The notes beneath the pieces are model-generated. The model did no database searches. It worked only from the letters and a program-made list of their open reading frames with translations, and was not told where the DNA came from. A stretch of DNA of 64,000 bases, taken from assembly GCA_027924645.1 (NCBI GenBank), contig BSBN01000809.1, forward strand, positions 46,034,001 through 46,098,000, given 5' to 3'. The DNA is from Cunninghamia lanceolata. Taxonomy: Eukaryota > Streptophyta > Pinopsida > Cupressales > Cupressaceae. A program made the translations under genes and the position numbers. Positions 1 to 13,352 of this stretch are shown one piece after another. Within the stretch, counting starts at the first letter, position 1. Every line of letters starts with the position of its first letter.

Positions 1-2398
1 CATGCTAAAAGGGTCGTGTGGAATTCAACCACAACTGTTTGATTAAAATGATAATCAACAGTAATAAGTCAAAAGCATATTTAAAGTGAAATTAGCCCTA
101 AAGTACATAGGATAATTTATTAATAATTGCGATATTACCCCGAAAGTAATGACAAAAATATAATATTAATAGTGAATCCAGTCAAGATTTATAATTATAT
201 TAAAAACTATTGGCGAATCAGCTCTAATAACACATAATTTACTTGGCAAAACAATTTAATTTATTGGTTTAAAAAAATAATTCTCTGGTGATTTAACCAA
301 GAAAAAATATTTTTTTATAAAAATCGGGCAATTTAGCCCCTTACTCGTTACAATATATTCACTAAATTTCAATTTCTAGATTTGAACTATTCGCCAATTG
401 GCAAATATTCACCACTAAAAAAATCCTTGGATATACCATTAGGTGAACATGACTCTAAGGAACTATATAAATATAATTGTTATGACATATAGAGAGAATA
501 ACATCACAAGACTCAACAACATCATAAATAGCTCTGGGAAAATGAAGCCTCATCACAACATAATCCCTATATGTGTCAATAAAAGGTAGGGTTACATCAT
601 CACCATCCATCATACAAGTAGTATAATAATCATGAATCATGTGTACAAATAAAGTAAAATCCTCTAAGATAGATGGAAAAATACCAACAAGGTCGATGAA
701 AGAGGAGAATCTAGATAGCCATGCAAACAACTTGCTCATGGATTAGGAAGCATCACCTTGATATGAAAATGAATGCCATGTAAACAAGGATTAAAGTAAA
801 TGAATCAATGAAGCATGAAAAAAACTTATAATCCTTGATGTATGCATTGAGATAATCCCAAGAAACACTCATAAGGATCCAAGATACAAATCTAACAATA
901 ATGTACAATAAAAGGGTAGAAGGGTAGGAATCAAATACATAGAAAACAACAAAGGATCAAATCTAGAGGAGAAATGATATGAAAGAGATCTAGGGTCTTA
1001 TATAAACTTTTAAAATTAGGAAACACTCAAATTTGAGAAATATAATTAGTGAAGAACCCTAAGAACCAAACAAGGGAAGGCAAGGGTAATAGGGATCAAA
1101 TAGAGACAAATCAAACAAATAATAGTTTTCTATTTTTTATTTTTAAATTCTAAAAAAACATCAACATTAAAGAAACAGATTAATTTTTATAATACACAAT
1201 TTTCCAAGCAAACAAACTATAAAGATGAAAACATAAATATCCCCAAGGATCAATAACTTTTAAAATGTGACCAATTTATTTATTTTTATCAATGTATTAG
1301 AAGCTATATACACTAAAAAAATAGGGAATGTAAATGTCAGACCTTTGCAAATAACTAAAATTAAACGCACAACTTACGAGAGACGCCAAAGAAATGTTCT
1401 TTGTAGTCGCAAAAATAGCATGACAAAGATTAGACTAGCAATTGGACTCATAGGTTCAATGGGCATGCCGATAGTCTTTTATTATCCTAAAACATTGTTA
1501 GGGATGGATGCCTTTTCCATAGTCAAAGTCTTAATCACATGGAAGATGTTACAAAATTTAATGCAAATTTTTAAATAGTTTGCTTGTAGGATAGGAGTTA
1601 TTGAAATAATTAACTTTTTTTTTGCAATAAAACTATAAGTAACTTGTCTATATTTTATATATGTAGTAAATTATTTGAATCCCTCATTGATTTTTATATA
1701 ATCCCCCATAGAAACAAATGCAATCCTTATCACAAAAGTAAAAGAAAAATAATAGAATTAAAATCCATGTAAAAACCAAATATTTAATGATTATAGCCCA
1801 ACAAAGGAATACTCCACTAAAGTCCACAAAGATACAATCTCCATGAAAATAGATTTTTATAATCTATTATCATAACAACACTTAAAACTATCATCTTCCT
1901 AATCAAATAAATTCTAGAAGGCTTATAAAACATAATTTTTCTACCAAAGTTTTGTTTGTACAACTATTCTATAGGACCCCCCAATTATTTTCATCACTAC
2001 ATATGTTCAACCACATATCAAGCTTCACAATAATTAGCAAACTCTCTAAAAGCATTCTCTTGCATCGTAGATCAATTTGACACATCAAGATCAAGTTCGT
2101 AGTAGTCAAGATTAATCATGCAAGACATGGAATTGATATGCAGATGTTTCTACACCAGTTCAAATCTCAAACTATTCATCAAACCAAGGTGAATAATTTT
2201 GTGACAAAAGTAAAATTATCATTCCAAAACAACATCAACATCATTTATCTATTATTGATCCTAAAGCTAAGCCCCCTATCCTCTTATTTAATTATCACAT
2301 TAATTTTAGTTCTAGTTCAAACTCTCAATTGTTCATTAGATTCAAGAAAAAAATTACAATAGAAACAAATCATTCCAAAATATCATGAACATAATTTA
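1..2398. other. AT-rich intergenic DNA, no gene recognised
   Basis: The stretch is AT-rich with short open frames (for example 455-739 minus and 1267-1578 plus) that resemble no family I know and have no coding-like composition. One segment, about 2245-2330, is clearly similar to 37352-37440: both run from TTATCTAT through CCTCTTATTTAATTAT. It is therefore a small dispersed repeat. Nothing else can be supported. Confidence 0.6.
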
Positions 2399-3446
<1,048 letters not shown>

Positions 3447-3599
3447 AGGTGGTCTATCGATATCCCGTAATGGTCATAAGAATTCATCTTTAGCATTGTG
3501 TAAAATGCTAAAAAGGTGGTCTATCAATATCCCACTATATTCTTATGACCATTGCATCTAATTTCATCTATGATCAAAAAGGCTTGTCTATTTTCTAAG

Positions 3600-3900
3600 T
3601 TTTGTAAAGAGCATTGGTAACAAAATTGTAATGTCCATTTTTAGATCCATTTTATGCATTTCCTATAATCATGGTAATCTATGAAATCACATTTTTTTGA
3701 GGCATTCTATCAAATAGTTAGCAATGCCTTGTCTATGTTTCCATAGTTTTTAAAAATATTTACTAGAAAGTTACCAAATATAATATTTGATAAGAATCCC
3801 CCTATCATTATTCTTTTGATGGATGCCCATGTACCATTCCTTTGGTGTAAGTAAATAAGATAGTAGAAAAGATCGTGGAGTTTGGCTATATACAAGTCGA
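3600..3900 (-). pseudogene. PPR protein remnant
   Basis: On the minus strand the frame at 3710-3895 resembles a PPR tract: GFLSNIIFGNFLVNIFKNYG matches the usual pattern 'G..S+++VGNALV+MY.KCG', followed by NIDKA. Bases 3600-3710 continue the next repeat (Met-Pro then 'ISW..MI'-like) in decayed form. The same family of fragments occurs at 51440-51765, 57030-57260 and 57940-58250, all minus. PPR proteins bind organelle RNA; this piece is far too short and broken to work. Confidence 0.5.
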
Positions 3901-4460
<560 letters not shown>

Positions 4461-4490
4461 CACTTTGACCTATCTACCTCCTAATTAAAT

Positions 4491-4645
4491 CCTATTCCTA
4501 GCTTTCCTAGTTTTCCTTTTCCTTTCCAATTTCCTTGGGAGAGAGAGAGAGATAGATAGAAAGAGAGTCCTAGTTTTCTTGTTTTCATTTCCTTTGTCAA
4601 CCTATTCCTAGCTTTCCTAGTTTTCCTTTTCCTTTCCAATTTCCT

Positions 4646-4691
<46 letters not shown>

Positions 4692-4722
4692 CTAGTTTTC
4701 TTGTTTTCATTTCCTTTGTCAA
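4491..4722. repeat. Tandem duplication with GA expansion
   Basis: There are two direct copies, 4491-4600 and 4601-4722. Each starts CCTATTCCTAGC and ends TTTCCTTTGTCAA, with a GA tract of different length in the middle. The end of the unit (CCTAGTTTTCTTGTTTTCAT) recurs in inverted form near 5975-6008 and 28615-28650. Confidence 0.85.
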
Positions 4723-5035
4723 TAAGCGAGAGGGAGAGATAGGGAGATAAAGGAATGATAGGGGAGAGAGAGGAAAGAGATAGAGAGATAGCTAGAGAGA
4801 GAGATAGGAGAAAGAGGGGAGAGATAGGGAGATAGAGAGTGAGCGAGATGTCCAGAGAGATAGGGAGAAGGATTGAGAGGTAGAGGGAAGATAGAGATAG
4901 GGAGATAAGGGACAGATAGGGAGATAGAGGTTTAGGGTTGCTCAGGTTTAGGGTTTATGATTTAGGGGTTAGGGGTTAGGGTTTAGAGGCATTATTTAGG
5001 TTTTGGGGAGAGAGAGAGAGAGAGAGGGAGAGAGA

Positions 5036-5074
<39 letters not shown>

Positions 5075-6010
5075 GCTTGGGGTTAGGGGTTAGGGTTTAG
5101 GGGCATTGTTTAGGGTTTATAAGTTTAGCATTGCTCAAATTTAGGGTTTAGGGGTACTCGAGAGACATAGGGAGAGAGATTGAGAGGTAGAGGAATGATA
5201 GAGATAGGCAGATAGGGATATAGTGGTTTAGGGTTGCTTAGGTTTAGTGTTTAGGGTTTAGGGGTTTGGGGTTTAGGATTTAGGGGTTTATGGTTTCTCA
5301 GGTTTAGGGTTTAGGGCTTAGGGCTTAGGGCTTAGGGGCATTATTTAGAGTTTATGGTTTAGGGGTTAGGGGTTAGGGTTTAGGAGAATTATTTAAGGTT
5401 TAGAGGTTTTTGGTTGCTCAAATTTAGGGTTTAGGGGCATTATTTAGGGTTTGCAGTTGCATGTGAAAAGAAGTCTCTCTCTCTCTCTAAATCCCTCAAC
5501 CCTAAATAATGCCCCTAATCCCTAACCCCTAACCTATAACCCCTGAACTCTAAACCTAAGCAACCCTAAACCTCTATCTCCCTATCTCTCCCTTATCTCT
5601 CTCTCTCTCTATCATCCCTCTACCTCTCAATCTCTCTCTGTATCTCTCTAGACATCTCACTCACTCTCTATATCCCTATCTCTCCCTTTGCCTCCTCTAT
5701 CTCTCCCAATCTATCTCTCTCTCTCTACCTATCTATCTCTCCCTATCTCTTGCCTCTCTCTGCCCTATCATTCCTATATCTCCATATATCTTTGGACATA
5801 TCACTCACTCTCTATCTCCCTATCTCTCCCCTATGTCTCCTCTATCTCTCCCTATTTGTCTCCTCTCTATCTCTCTCTACCTGGCTATCTCTCCCTATCT
5901 CTCTATCTTTTGCCTCTCTCCCCCTATCATTCCTATATCTACCTATCTCTCCCTTATATCTCTCCCTCTCCCTTATCAATGAAGGAAATAAAAAAAAAGA
6001 AAACTAGGAG
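4690..6010. repeat. Imperfect fold-back of GA/CT and telomere-like repeats
   Basis: The left arm (about 4690-5463) is purine-rich with GAGATAGGGAGATA motifs and degenerate TTTAGGG. At about 5464-5475 (GCATGTGAAAAGAAGTCT) the polarity flips to CCCTAAA and TCTCCCTATCTC. The right arm ends at about 6008 with the inverse of the 4690 sequence (AATGAAGGAAAT...AAAACTAGG). A conserved module in both arms carries GACATGTCC-like and GATTGAGAGGTAGAGG motifs. A second copy of the flip point and right arm lies at 28075-28660. Arms are imperfect, with indels. Confidence 0.7.
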
Positions 6011-6580
6011 ATAGAGTTGCTTGGGGTTAGGGGTCGGGGTTTAGGAGCATTATTTAGGGTTTATGAGTTTAGTATTGCTCAAGTTTAGGGTTTAGGGTTT
6101 AGGGGAATTATTTAGGATTTAGGGTTGCTCAGGTTTAGGGTTTAAGGGTTTTGAGTTTAGGGTTTAAAGAGAGATAGAGAAAAGGATTAAAAGAGATTGC
6201 GAGAGATAAAGGAGACATAGGGGAGAGATAGGGAGATAGAAAGTGAGAGACATGTCCAAAGACATAGATAGAGAGATTGAGAGGTAGAGGGATGATAGAG
6301 ATAGGGAGATAGGGAGAGATAGTGAGATAGAGGTTTTGGGTTGCTTGGGTTTAGGGGCATTATTTATGGTTTAGGGTTTTGGGTTTTGGGGTTAGGGGTT
6401 AAGGTTTAGAGGGTTAGGGTTTAGAGAAAGATAGAGGACCAATAGTGAGATATAGAGGAGTCTGGGGGGAGAGATAGAGAGATATAGTGTGAGGGACATG
6501 GCCAAAGACATAGGGAGAGAGATTCAGAGGTAGAGGGACAAATGTGATAGAGAGATAAGGAAGAGATAGGGAGATAGATG
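6011..6580. repeat. Degenerate TTTAGGG and GAGATA composite repeat
   Basis: Telomere-like TTTAGGG variants alternate with the GAGATAGGGAGATA...GATTGAGAGGTAGAGG module (copies near 6220-6330 and 6470-6580). Element A inserted at its right end; the same type of sequence resumes at 21672. Confidence 0.85.
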
Positions 6581-6585
6581 CTTAG
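6581..6585 (+). repeat. Target-site duplication of element A, left copy (CTTAG)
   Basis: The five bases CTTAG directly precede the TGGTGCAG start of the LTR. An identical CTTAG follows the end of the other LTR at 21672-21676. Confidence 0.95.
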
Positions 6586-8254
6586 TGGTGCAGGAGCTTC
6601 AGTTTTAGTCATTTTTTTTTACTATATCATTTTGTGATATTGGTATTTTGGTTTTTCCTAAGGCTTTGAAAGCCATTTTCATGTTTGTAATAAGGACTTA
6701 GTCCATTTCAATCGACTAGTCCACTAGAGTGTTTATTAAGACCTATTTTCTAGGTTTTCTCCTTTAGAAACTTAGTTTTTTGAAGAAAATGCTATTTTCC
6801 CAACAATTCACTGCCTTCATGGCCAGTTGTACGGGCTGTAGGGAAGTGGAAAGGTTAGGAAAAGTTTCTATAAACATCATATTGTATAAACATGCCAAAA
6901 GAAATGAAAGAGAGGAGTTTTTGGATTGAAAAAATAGTAATTTTTTGTATTCTGCAGGAAACAGCCTTCTTGTATGGTCTGGTACAGAAAGTAAGAGGTC
7001 CATGGTCTAGAAAATGTGGTTGTAGGTTGAATCACCTTTCATTTGCATTTATTTAGAGCCCTTGAAATGTTTTTACTGCTTTGTTTGAACCCATTATGTG
7101 TAAACTGGTTTTTGACCCTCCATAGCTAGGGTTTTGGACAAAATGCATCATTCTTCCTCTGTCCTCTAAAGGTGGTCACCCATTTCTTGGTGGGATGCAG
7201 GAAGGTAGAGTATATTTAGTGTTTTGTATGGTTGGCAGGTTAAACTCCTCTCTGCAAGGCATATGGCATGCATCTAGCTAGTCTTATTAGTGACTAGTTG
7301 AGAAATGGATGGTGGACTGTATCATGACAGTAAGGATAGTCAATTTGTTTTGACAAATATAAGGTGGAGTCTGTGTTTGAAGGTGGAGACTAACTAGTGC
7401 AGGACTTGGTGGACCTTGTGCATGCATATTGGATGCCTTTTCTTTCACACTGCTTTCAATTTAGGCCTTTGTTTTCAAGCAAAAGACAATTTGCTATTGC
7501 TAAACACCTACAGTACAGTACGGTTCTACATGTGTGGGTGGAAGTACATATTCATGATGTGTATTTGGCTATACATTTAGAGGTGAAGACCATTTGGAGT
7601 TATGAGCATTTAATGTGGTGTTAAACATTCTCTTGGCTACAAGGTTTAATCTTTATTAAATACTGTTTCTTTAAGACAGTTATTGTTCTTTGTCAGAGCA
7701 AGTACAAAACTGAGGTGCTGGTCCATGATTACATGTTGATCCTGCCTTGGTAGGTGTATGATGTGTGAAGATCCATGCTTGTAGAAAGGAGTTAATGCTA
7801 GTTTAGTCGTTCAAAAAAGGCTACAAGGTATAAGTTGTCATTTTAGCACTGTCAAAGGACAGTCAAGCTGCAATTTACTGTTCTCTGTCTTTGCAAGTGT
7901 AACACTTAGTTTTTTGGTCAGTGACCTGATGTTAGTTATGTCCTAAACAAGCATATGTTGATGGTAGTGTGAAGACCTTGATTGGTAGAGTTGATTGGTA
8001 GTAGTTGAGAGCTTTTGAAGGTAGATTGCTATCCTTGGAGGTGGACTGTGTATAAGGGCTGGTTAGAGCAGTGACTCACCAGTGAGAAGTTGAATAACCC
8101 GTGTGGGTGGACACCAGCGTGTGGACCAAGGTTATATTAATTCCTTGAGAAGCATTGTGTAGGATTATAATAATAAACACCTTTGTATACCTCTTAAGGG
8201 AAGCTTTGCGATCTAGTGAACTTCAACAGCTATTACCATTAGAACTCTGCATCA
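6586..8254 (+). repeat. Element A 5' LTR
   Basis: The LTR starts TGGTGCAGGAGC and ends CTCTGCATCA (TG...CA, with near-inverted TGGTGCAG/TGATGCAG ends). It is almost identical to 19993-21671. ATAATAATAAACACC near 8166-8182 is a candidate polyadenylation region. Short frames within it are shadows. Confidence 0.95.
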
Positions 8255-8257
8255 TAT

Positions 8258-8269
8258 TGGTATCAGAGC
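8258..8269 (+). promoter_or_regulatory. Element A primer-binding site (tRNA-Met type)
   Basis: TGGTATCAGAGC, three bases after the LTR, is complementary to the 3' end of plant initiator tRNA-Met. Confidence 0.9.
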
Positions 8270-8294
8270 CAATACTCTGATTGGAAGCAAGTGT

Positions 8295-8675
8295 ATGTCA
8301 GAAGAGGAAATTGAAACAGAGGCTAGTACAATGCCTCCCAAGATAATGAGTCAAGATGCCATCAAGAAGTTGGTGGAAGAGATGGTTGAAGCAAGATTGC
8401 AAGAAGCAAAATTGCAAGAAGAGAAGAAGTCTAAGGGCAAGACCAAAGAAGAGGGAAGTTCTTCTGACACAAATGAAGAAATAGAGGCAGAAGAGGATCC
8501 TCTAGAGTAGGATATATCTGCAGATCAGAAAGCCTTCTTGAATGCACTTAAGGGTGCTCATGGAGACAGTGGTGATCCCATAATGGATGTGCCCACCTTT
8601 CATGGCAAGTTGGATGGAGATGCTCTCACCAACTGGATAGAAGCTATGTGTAACTTCTTTGATTACAAGGAGTTT
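8295..8675 (+). pseudogene. Element A gag, 5' part (interrupted by element B)
   Basis: The ATG at 8295, 25 bases after the primer-binding site, opens a charged, coiled-coil-like N-terminus (Glu/Lys-rich, about residues 1-70). An in-frame TAG at 8508-8510 breaks it. The same frame continues with FHGKLDGDALTNWIEAM, the typical start of a Retrotrans_gag domain, up to DYKEF, where element B begins. The reading resumes at 15728 with NDSKKVKFA. Gag would form the virus-like particle. Confidence 0.85.
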
Positions 8676-11049
8676 TGTTGGTGCCTGCATGAGCAATCAA
8701 GGTTTCAAGCATTTGAACATGCAGGCACCTTCCCAAAAAATCCAAAGAAGTCCTAAGTCTCTGGGCCTCTTCAGCATTTTTCAACTGCAGCATCATATTT
8801 TCTTTGGAGGAGGTCATCATCATCATGTTTCCGGTCATCACCCTTTTGTTTCTTGCGAGGGTCATCATCATATTTTGTGCCTGCATGATCTTTCACTGGG
8901 GTGATTTTTTAACATCGCGTGATCTTAGTTAAGATCATCCTGATGATGTTGCTGTAAGGTTCTAAGTATGACCTGACCTTTCATGGGGTCATCATATTTG
9001 AACATTGGGTGATCTTGGTTAAGATCATCCTGATGTTACTTTATCACTTCATGTTTGCTTTATCACCCTGATGCTGCTGACGTCATTCCTATGTCAGGGT
9101 GATTTTTGCGTGTCTATCGGCTTCATCATATTCCAAGGAGGGGGTGATATTTCCAAATATCAGTCATATTCATACATCACCCTGATGTTACAATGGAGCT
9201 ACAGTGCACCCTGATATTTCTGCGGGGGGTGATATTCTAAAATATCAGGTGATCTTACGAATATCACCCCGGCACCAATATGATGGTGACATCATCAAGA
9301 TCCGCGGGGGATCATATTTCTAACACTAGTCATCTTGCGGAGATCCCCCGATATACGAATGTGATGGTGACGTCATCCGGATATGAGGAGATGGGCGGTA
9401 TGCAGATATGATGCTGATGTCATCAGGATTTTTGTGAACATGCAGGATGTTCATCGGCCAGACATTTGGTATCGGCGAGGAAGGAGGATCTTTCTCTGAC
9501 GCATCAGGTTGTGCCGATGAAGGTGAATATCAGGGTGACTTTCCTTATCGGGGTGATCTTTCTGATAAGGGTGATATTTTGCGTCAGGCTGATGTGAGAT
9601 ATCAGGGTGATGTTTGGGGATGATTATCATGCAGGGTGATGATGACGTCAGGGTGATATTTTATGTCTGGATATCATGCTGGAGGATGATGATGATGAAG
9701 GCTTATACTAGTGTTGTCGGAAGCAAAAGCACCGACATCATATATGCTCGCGACCTAGTATATAAGGTAATGAGGAGGTTGCCGCGAGGTGCATGTGGGA
9801 TATTTTGTTCCTGCATGATTTGAAATATCAGGATGATACATTTTGGCGGGAAAGGTTTGCGATGCACAGTATTCTGCATTTCCCAAGGCCGCGGGTTGGT
9901 ACGCCATTAATGGCGGTTGTTGCAGAGGTATGGGCGATGGTGTGAACGGATCTAGTACCCGATTGAAGTTGTACATCCACGGGCGGCGGTGCAAGGCTCG
10001 AGAACCTTCCCCTGTCTCCTCCCTACCTGCTGCATTGAATATTTGAGTGCCAATTTCTCATGACGCGTTGTATCTGGCAGATATTTTGGGGTGCCATTAT
10101 ACTGAATGATGGGTACACCTTCTTGCTATACAATGCAGACTATGTTATTCATTCAAGGTTGTTGAAGGCCTGAGGCATTTTTGTGTAAATAATGAAAGAT
10201 AGGGCATGATCTTGGTTGTTCTATCCCATTTTAGAGTTTGAGTTGCAACATGAATGTATTTTGCACATATGTTTAGTTTCATGTTGATATAAATGAAAAA
10301 TGCTATATTGCATGTGTTTATCTGTCTGTCTCCTTTGTTGCATGCCTTTCCTTCTTTTGAATCTAGTTGCTAAGGGTTTCATAGATTCTAGGATATAGGG
10401 TTCTGTATCACATGCCTGATCTCTAACTTCCATTCAAGGAGTGGATTAAATTGTTTTAGGTTGAGCATGGAGAAGGTTGTATGTCTACAGGGATATCTGT
10501 AAGTAGAGGCAGCTAAATACCCACTCTTGGGTGATGTTTGTAAGGCAAGCATCAAGTCCAACCCCCTAAAACTTGAGTGAAAGTTGCAAACCATCTATTG
10601 TATACGTCTAGTTGACTCCTTGCTCAATGGATAGGCACCAGTCTGCTCCTGGGTCAGTAGTTATGATCCAAAACCCCTTGTCTTGCATCTAGGACATTAT
10701 GTCCACCCATTTCAACACTTCCATCTGTTAGCTATAGAAGTAAGATTAGGACCACTGCATACTCTCATACCCACCAGACAAATATGTCCAAGAATTTTTC
10801 CAACCTTGTGATCTATCATGCAGATCTTGGTCCATACATGAGAGTATTCTGCTTGTTGTTGTCAAGTAAGATCTTTCTATCATTGAGCTAGTCAAGATTA
10901 CATCTTTAGTTATAGGGATACCCCCCTTGGTGTGGTAGAACCATAAGTGAAGGGGAGGCAGCTCATGCAACCTCCTGTATTAGTTGGCTGAATCTGCATG
11001 TGCATAGGAATTGGCAAACCCTGATGCTGATTCAAAAGAAAAACCAACA
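8676..11049 (+). repeat. Element B 5' LTR
   Basis: This is a long LTR. Its first half is crowded with short motifs of the form (A)TCAGGGTGAT/ATCACCCTGA in both orientations. Palindromic TGACGTCA sites lie at 9078-9085, 9368-9375 and 9643-9650. A TATA box follows at 9759. Differences from the 3' copy are largely C/T and G/A changes at CpG-like sites. Confidence 0.93.
9759..9767 (+). promoter_or_regulatory. TATA box in element B 5' LTR
   Basis: TATATAAGG lies within a conserved GC-richer stretch and is preserved at 14434-14442 in the 3' LTR. It is about 110 bp downstream of the last TGACGTCA site. Confidence 0.65.
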
Positions 11050-11052
11050 AAT

Positions 11053-11070
11053 TGGTGACTCTGCTGGGGA
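11053..11070 (+). promoter_or_regulatory. Element B primer-binding site (possibly tRNA-Arg type)
   Basis: TGGTGACTCTGCTGGGGA begins three bases after the LTR end. It differs from the tRNA-Met site of elements A and C. It resembles the tRNA-Arg-type site known from Ogre-like gypsy elements; the tRNA assignment is from memory and tentative. Confidence 0.6.
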
Positions 11071-11365
11071 TGTTGATGTAAAGTGATATCTTACAGCCTC
11101 TGGTGAAGTTTTGCCTGGCTCTGCTGGTGGAATGAACCTGGAAAAGTAGCTTTCAGTTGTTGAAAATTTTGTCCTCTCTGGAGAGGTGGTGACTCTGCAA
11201 AAAGATTTAAGTGCACATGAAAGGTAGATGTATGTTGTGTGATAAAAGATGTTCAGATTTCTGCATCTGGATGAGAAAAGGTACCTAGCTTCTTCCCCTT
11301 ATATTTGCTATTTATTGCATAGGTTAGATGCCAGGGGAAGCTTTAGGTCTTAGGCAGACAAAAGG

Positions 11366-13216
11366 ATGTCTAAGAGTAATATTTTTATGAATCCAAATAT
11401 GTATTATCCCATACTCAGTCAAGAAGGGGGTGATATGTTGAATAAAAGAATAGAAGAGATAAAAAATAGGTTGATATTCTTAGAGGCTAGGCAGGCTTAG
11501 TCGAATAGTGATAACCCTGTTGTGTCTGCTAGTCAGAAAGCTAAACCTCTTGTCAGACCTTTTGATCCTTTGTATGACCAACTGGATTTGTCATGGGTTG
11601 ACTATAAAGTAGAAAGTATGTTTGCTAGGATATACTGTCAAATGCCTAGATTTAGTGGTCACAGTGTATGTGATGGGGGTGCACATATCCAAAAATTTTG
11701 CAGTTTTATGGAAAGACATTCATTTAGAGATGAGGATATGTGGATGAGGTTTTTTGTTAGATCCTTTGATGCAAAAGCTAGAGATTGGTATTTGAGCTTT
11801 CCAAAGAGATCCTTTGCCTGTTGGGATGAGCTTGCTGACTGTTTCAAAAAAGAATTTGCAAAAGAACCAGCTGATCTTGTTGTAGAATTAATGAAAATCA
11901 GAAAACAAGATGAGGAGCCATGTATTGATTTCAGTCATAGGTTTGTAGTAGCCCTTTCACAAATCCCAGAAGCCTTCAGACCTGATACTTCAGCCTGTGT
12001 TGGCATATTCTTTGAAGCTTTTGAGGAGGGTTCTAGTGCACTACTAAGGGATTTCAATGTGACAAGTATGCAGATGGCATACAAATTTTTAGAAAATGTA
12101 GAAGAAATGAGAAATGAGCACCTGCAGAAATCCCTGTCTCCAGGCCTTGGTGTGAGAAATGGTTGTGAAGCTGCAAATGACCAAGAGATTAAGGCATCAT
12201 GTGAAGATGCCAGTGAAAGGACTAATGAGGACTTCCATTGCAATGATGAGGCATCTAGCCATGAAATCAATAATGTGGTTGTGGACAGCAATGAACATCA
12301 TTCTGAATGGGTTTGTGGAGATAATTGTGAGTATTGTACTCAAGACAGAGAAGATATAAGCAAACAGAGAAACAGTTCCATGTGGGAACCATTGCCTTCT
12401 TTTCAAACACATGGAGATTATAAATAGCAGTCAGAGATTGAAACAAGTACTAGTGTAGAGCATGATTATTTTTCATTTGATGATTGTTTTGCTTATGACA
12501 CACAGGCTGATACTCTTCCACAAAGGGAACCCATTGCTGATGAAGATGCATGTTCTGCTGCCCATGAACAATTGGCATATTATGATCAAGCTAATGTACT
12601 TGGATCACCCATTTTTGACACATATGGTGATGAGGATCTATTTGAGTATGGTGAAGGTTTGAGCATTATTTTTGACTTGGATTCTATTTCTCATACTGAT
12701 GAAAGAGAGACCAACATACATCAGGTAAGTGATTGTAAAAATGTGCCTGATTGTAAAGAGGTGCCAGAGCCTGATCTTTTCCAGCATGATGTAGCTGCTG
12801 ATTGTGTGCATGATGTGGACAATTGTGAATTTGAAAGCTTCTCCTTTGATAGGCTAGCTGATGAAGAGAGCCCTGATTTTCCTAGCTACGTGGTGGACTT
12901 TGAGTGCTTTCAGTTTTCAGTCCAGCTAGGAGATCATTTTGCAATGCATAATGTTGATACAGATGATAACATGTGTTATATTTCATTTGAATATGCATTG
13001 CTTGATAAACACTGCATTCACTTGTTGCTGGATGCTGAAGGTTGCTTGCATAAGGTTGAGAGGAGCCAGCTAAATGAGATAATTGTTTATGCAAGTAACA
13101 AGGTTTGTTTGTGGGCAAATCATGATAATATCTCCAGGCTTCATCCAGTGCATGCAGATGAAAATAAGATATTTGACAAGGGCAGATACATGTATTTCTT
13201 TTCTTGGTGGCCTTAG
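11366..13216 (+). pseudogene. Element B gag-like long frame with two TAG stops
   Basis: One frame of about 616 codons runs from ATG 11366 to TAG 13214-13216, broken only by TAG at 11498-11500 and 12425-12427. Residues roughly 60-250 resemble a Retrotrans_gag core (PRFSGHSVCDGGAHIQKF, later FFVRSFDAKARDWYLSFPKR and CWDELADCFKKEFAKE). The following 350 residues or so are acidic, rich in Asp/Glu/Cys/His, with no zinc knuckle or enzyme motif. That C-terminal extension is unusual for gag. Both stops could derive from CAG by C-to-T change. Function beyond particle formation cannot be inferred. Confidence 0.75.
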
Positions 13217-13352
13217 GCCATCAAGTGTGTTTGGTGATGCAGATTTGTAACTTTATGACTCTGTGCCCAATGGCTAGGGGACTGGTCTGCGTCCCAGAGA
13301 TCTGTGGTTCTCGCCATGCTTGCAAGAGGCATGTGTCCCCAGACAGAGCCAT

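Noticed and set aside
5688..6014. 108-codon frame, and similar ones at 6421-6612, 24631-24900 and 28617-28835
   Set aside because: Low-complexity CT-rich repeat translated as Ser/Leu/Tyr/Pro; no family resemblance.
8502..8904. Overlapping frames around the element B left end, also at 13204-13641
   Set aside because: LTR sequence; the only meaningful reading is element A gag up to 8675.
11935..12291. 118-codon minus frame
   Set aside because: Antisense shadow of the element B gag-like frame.
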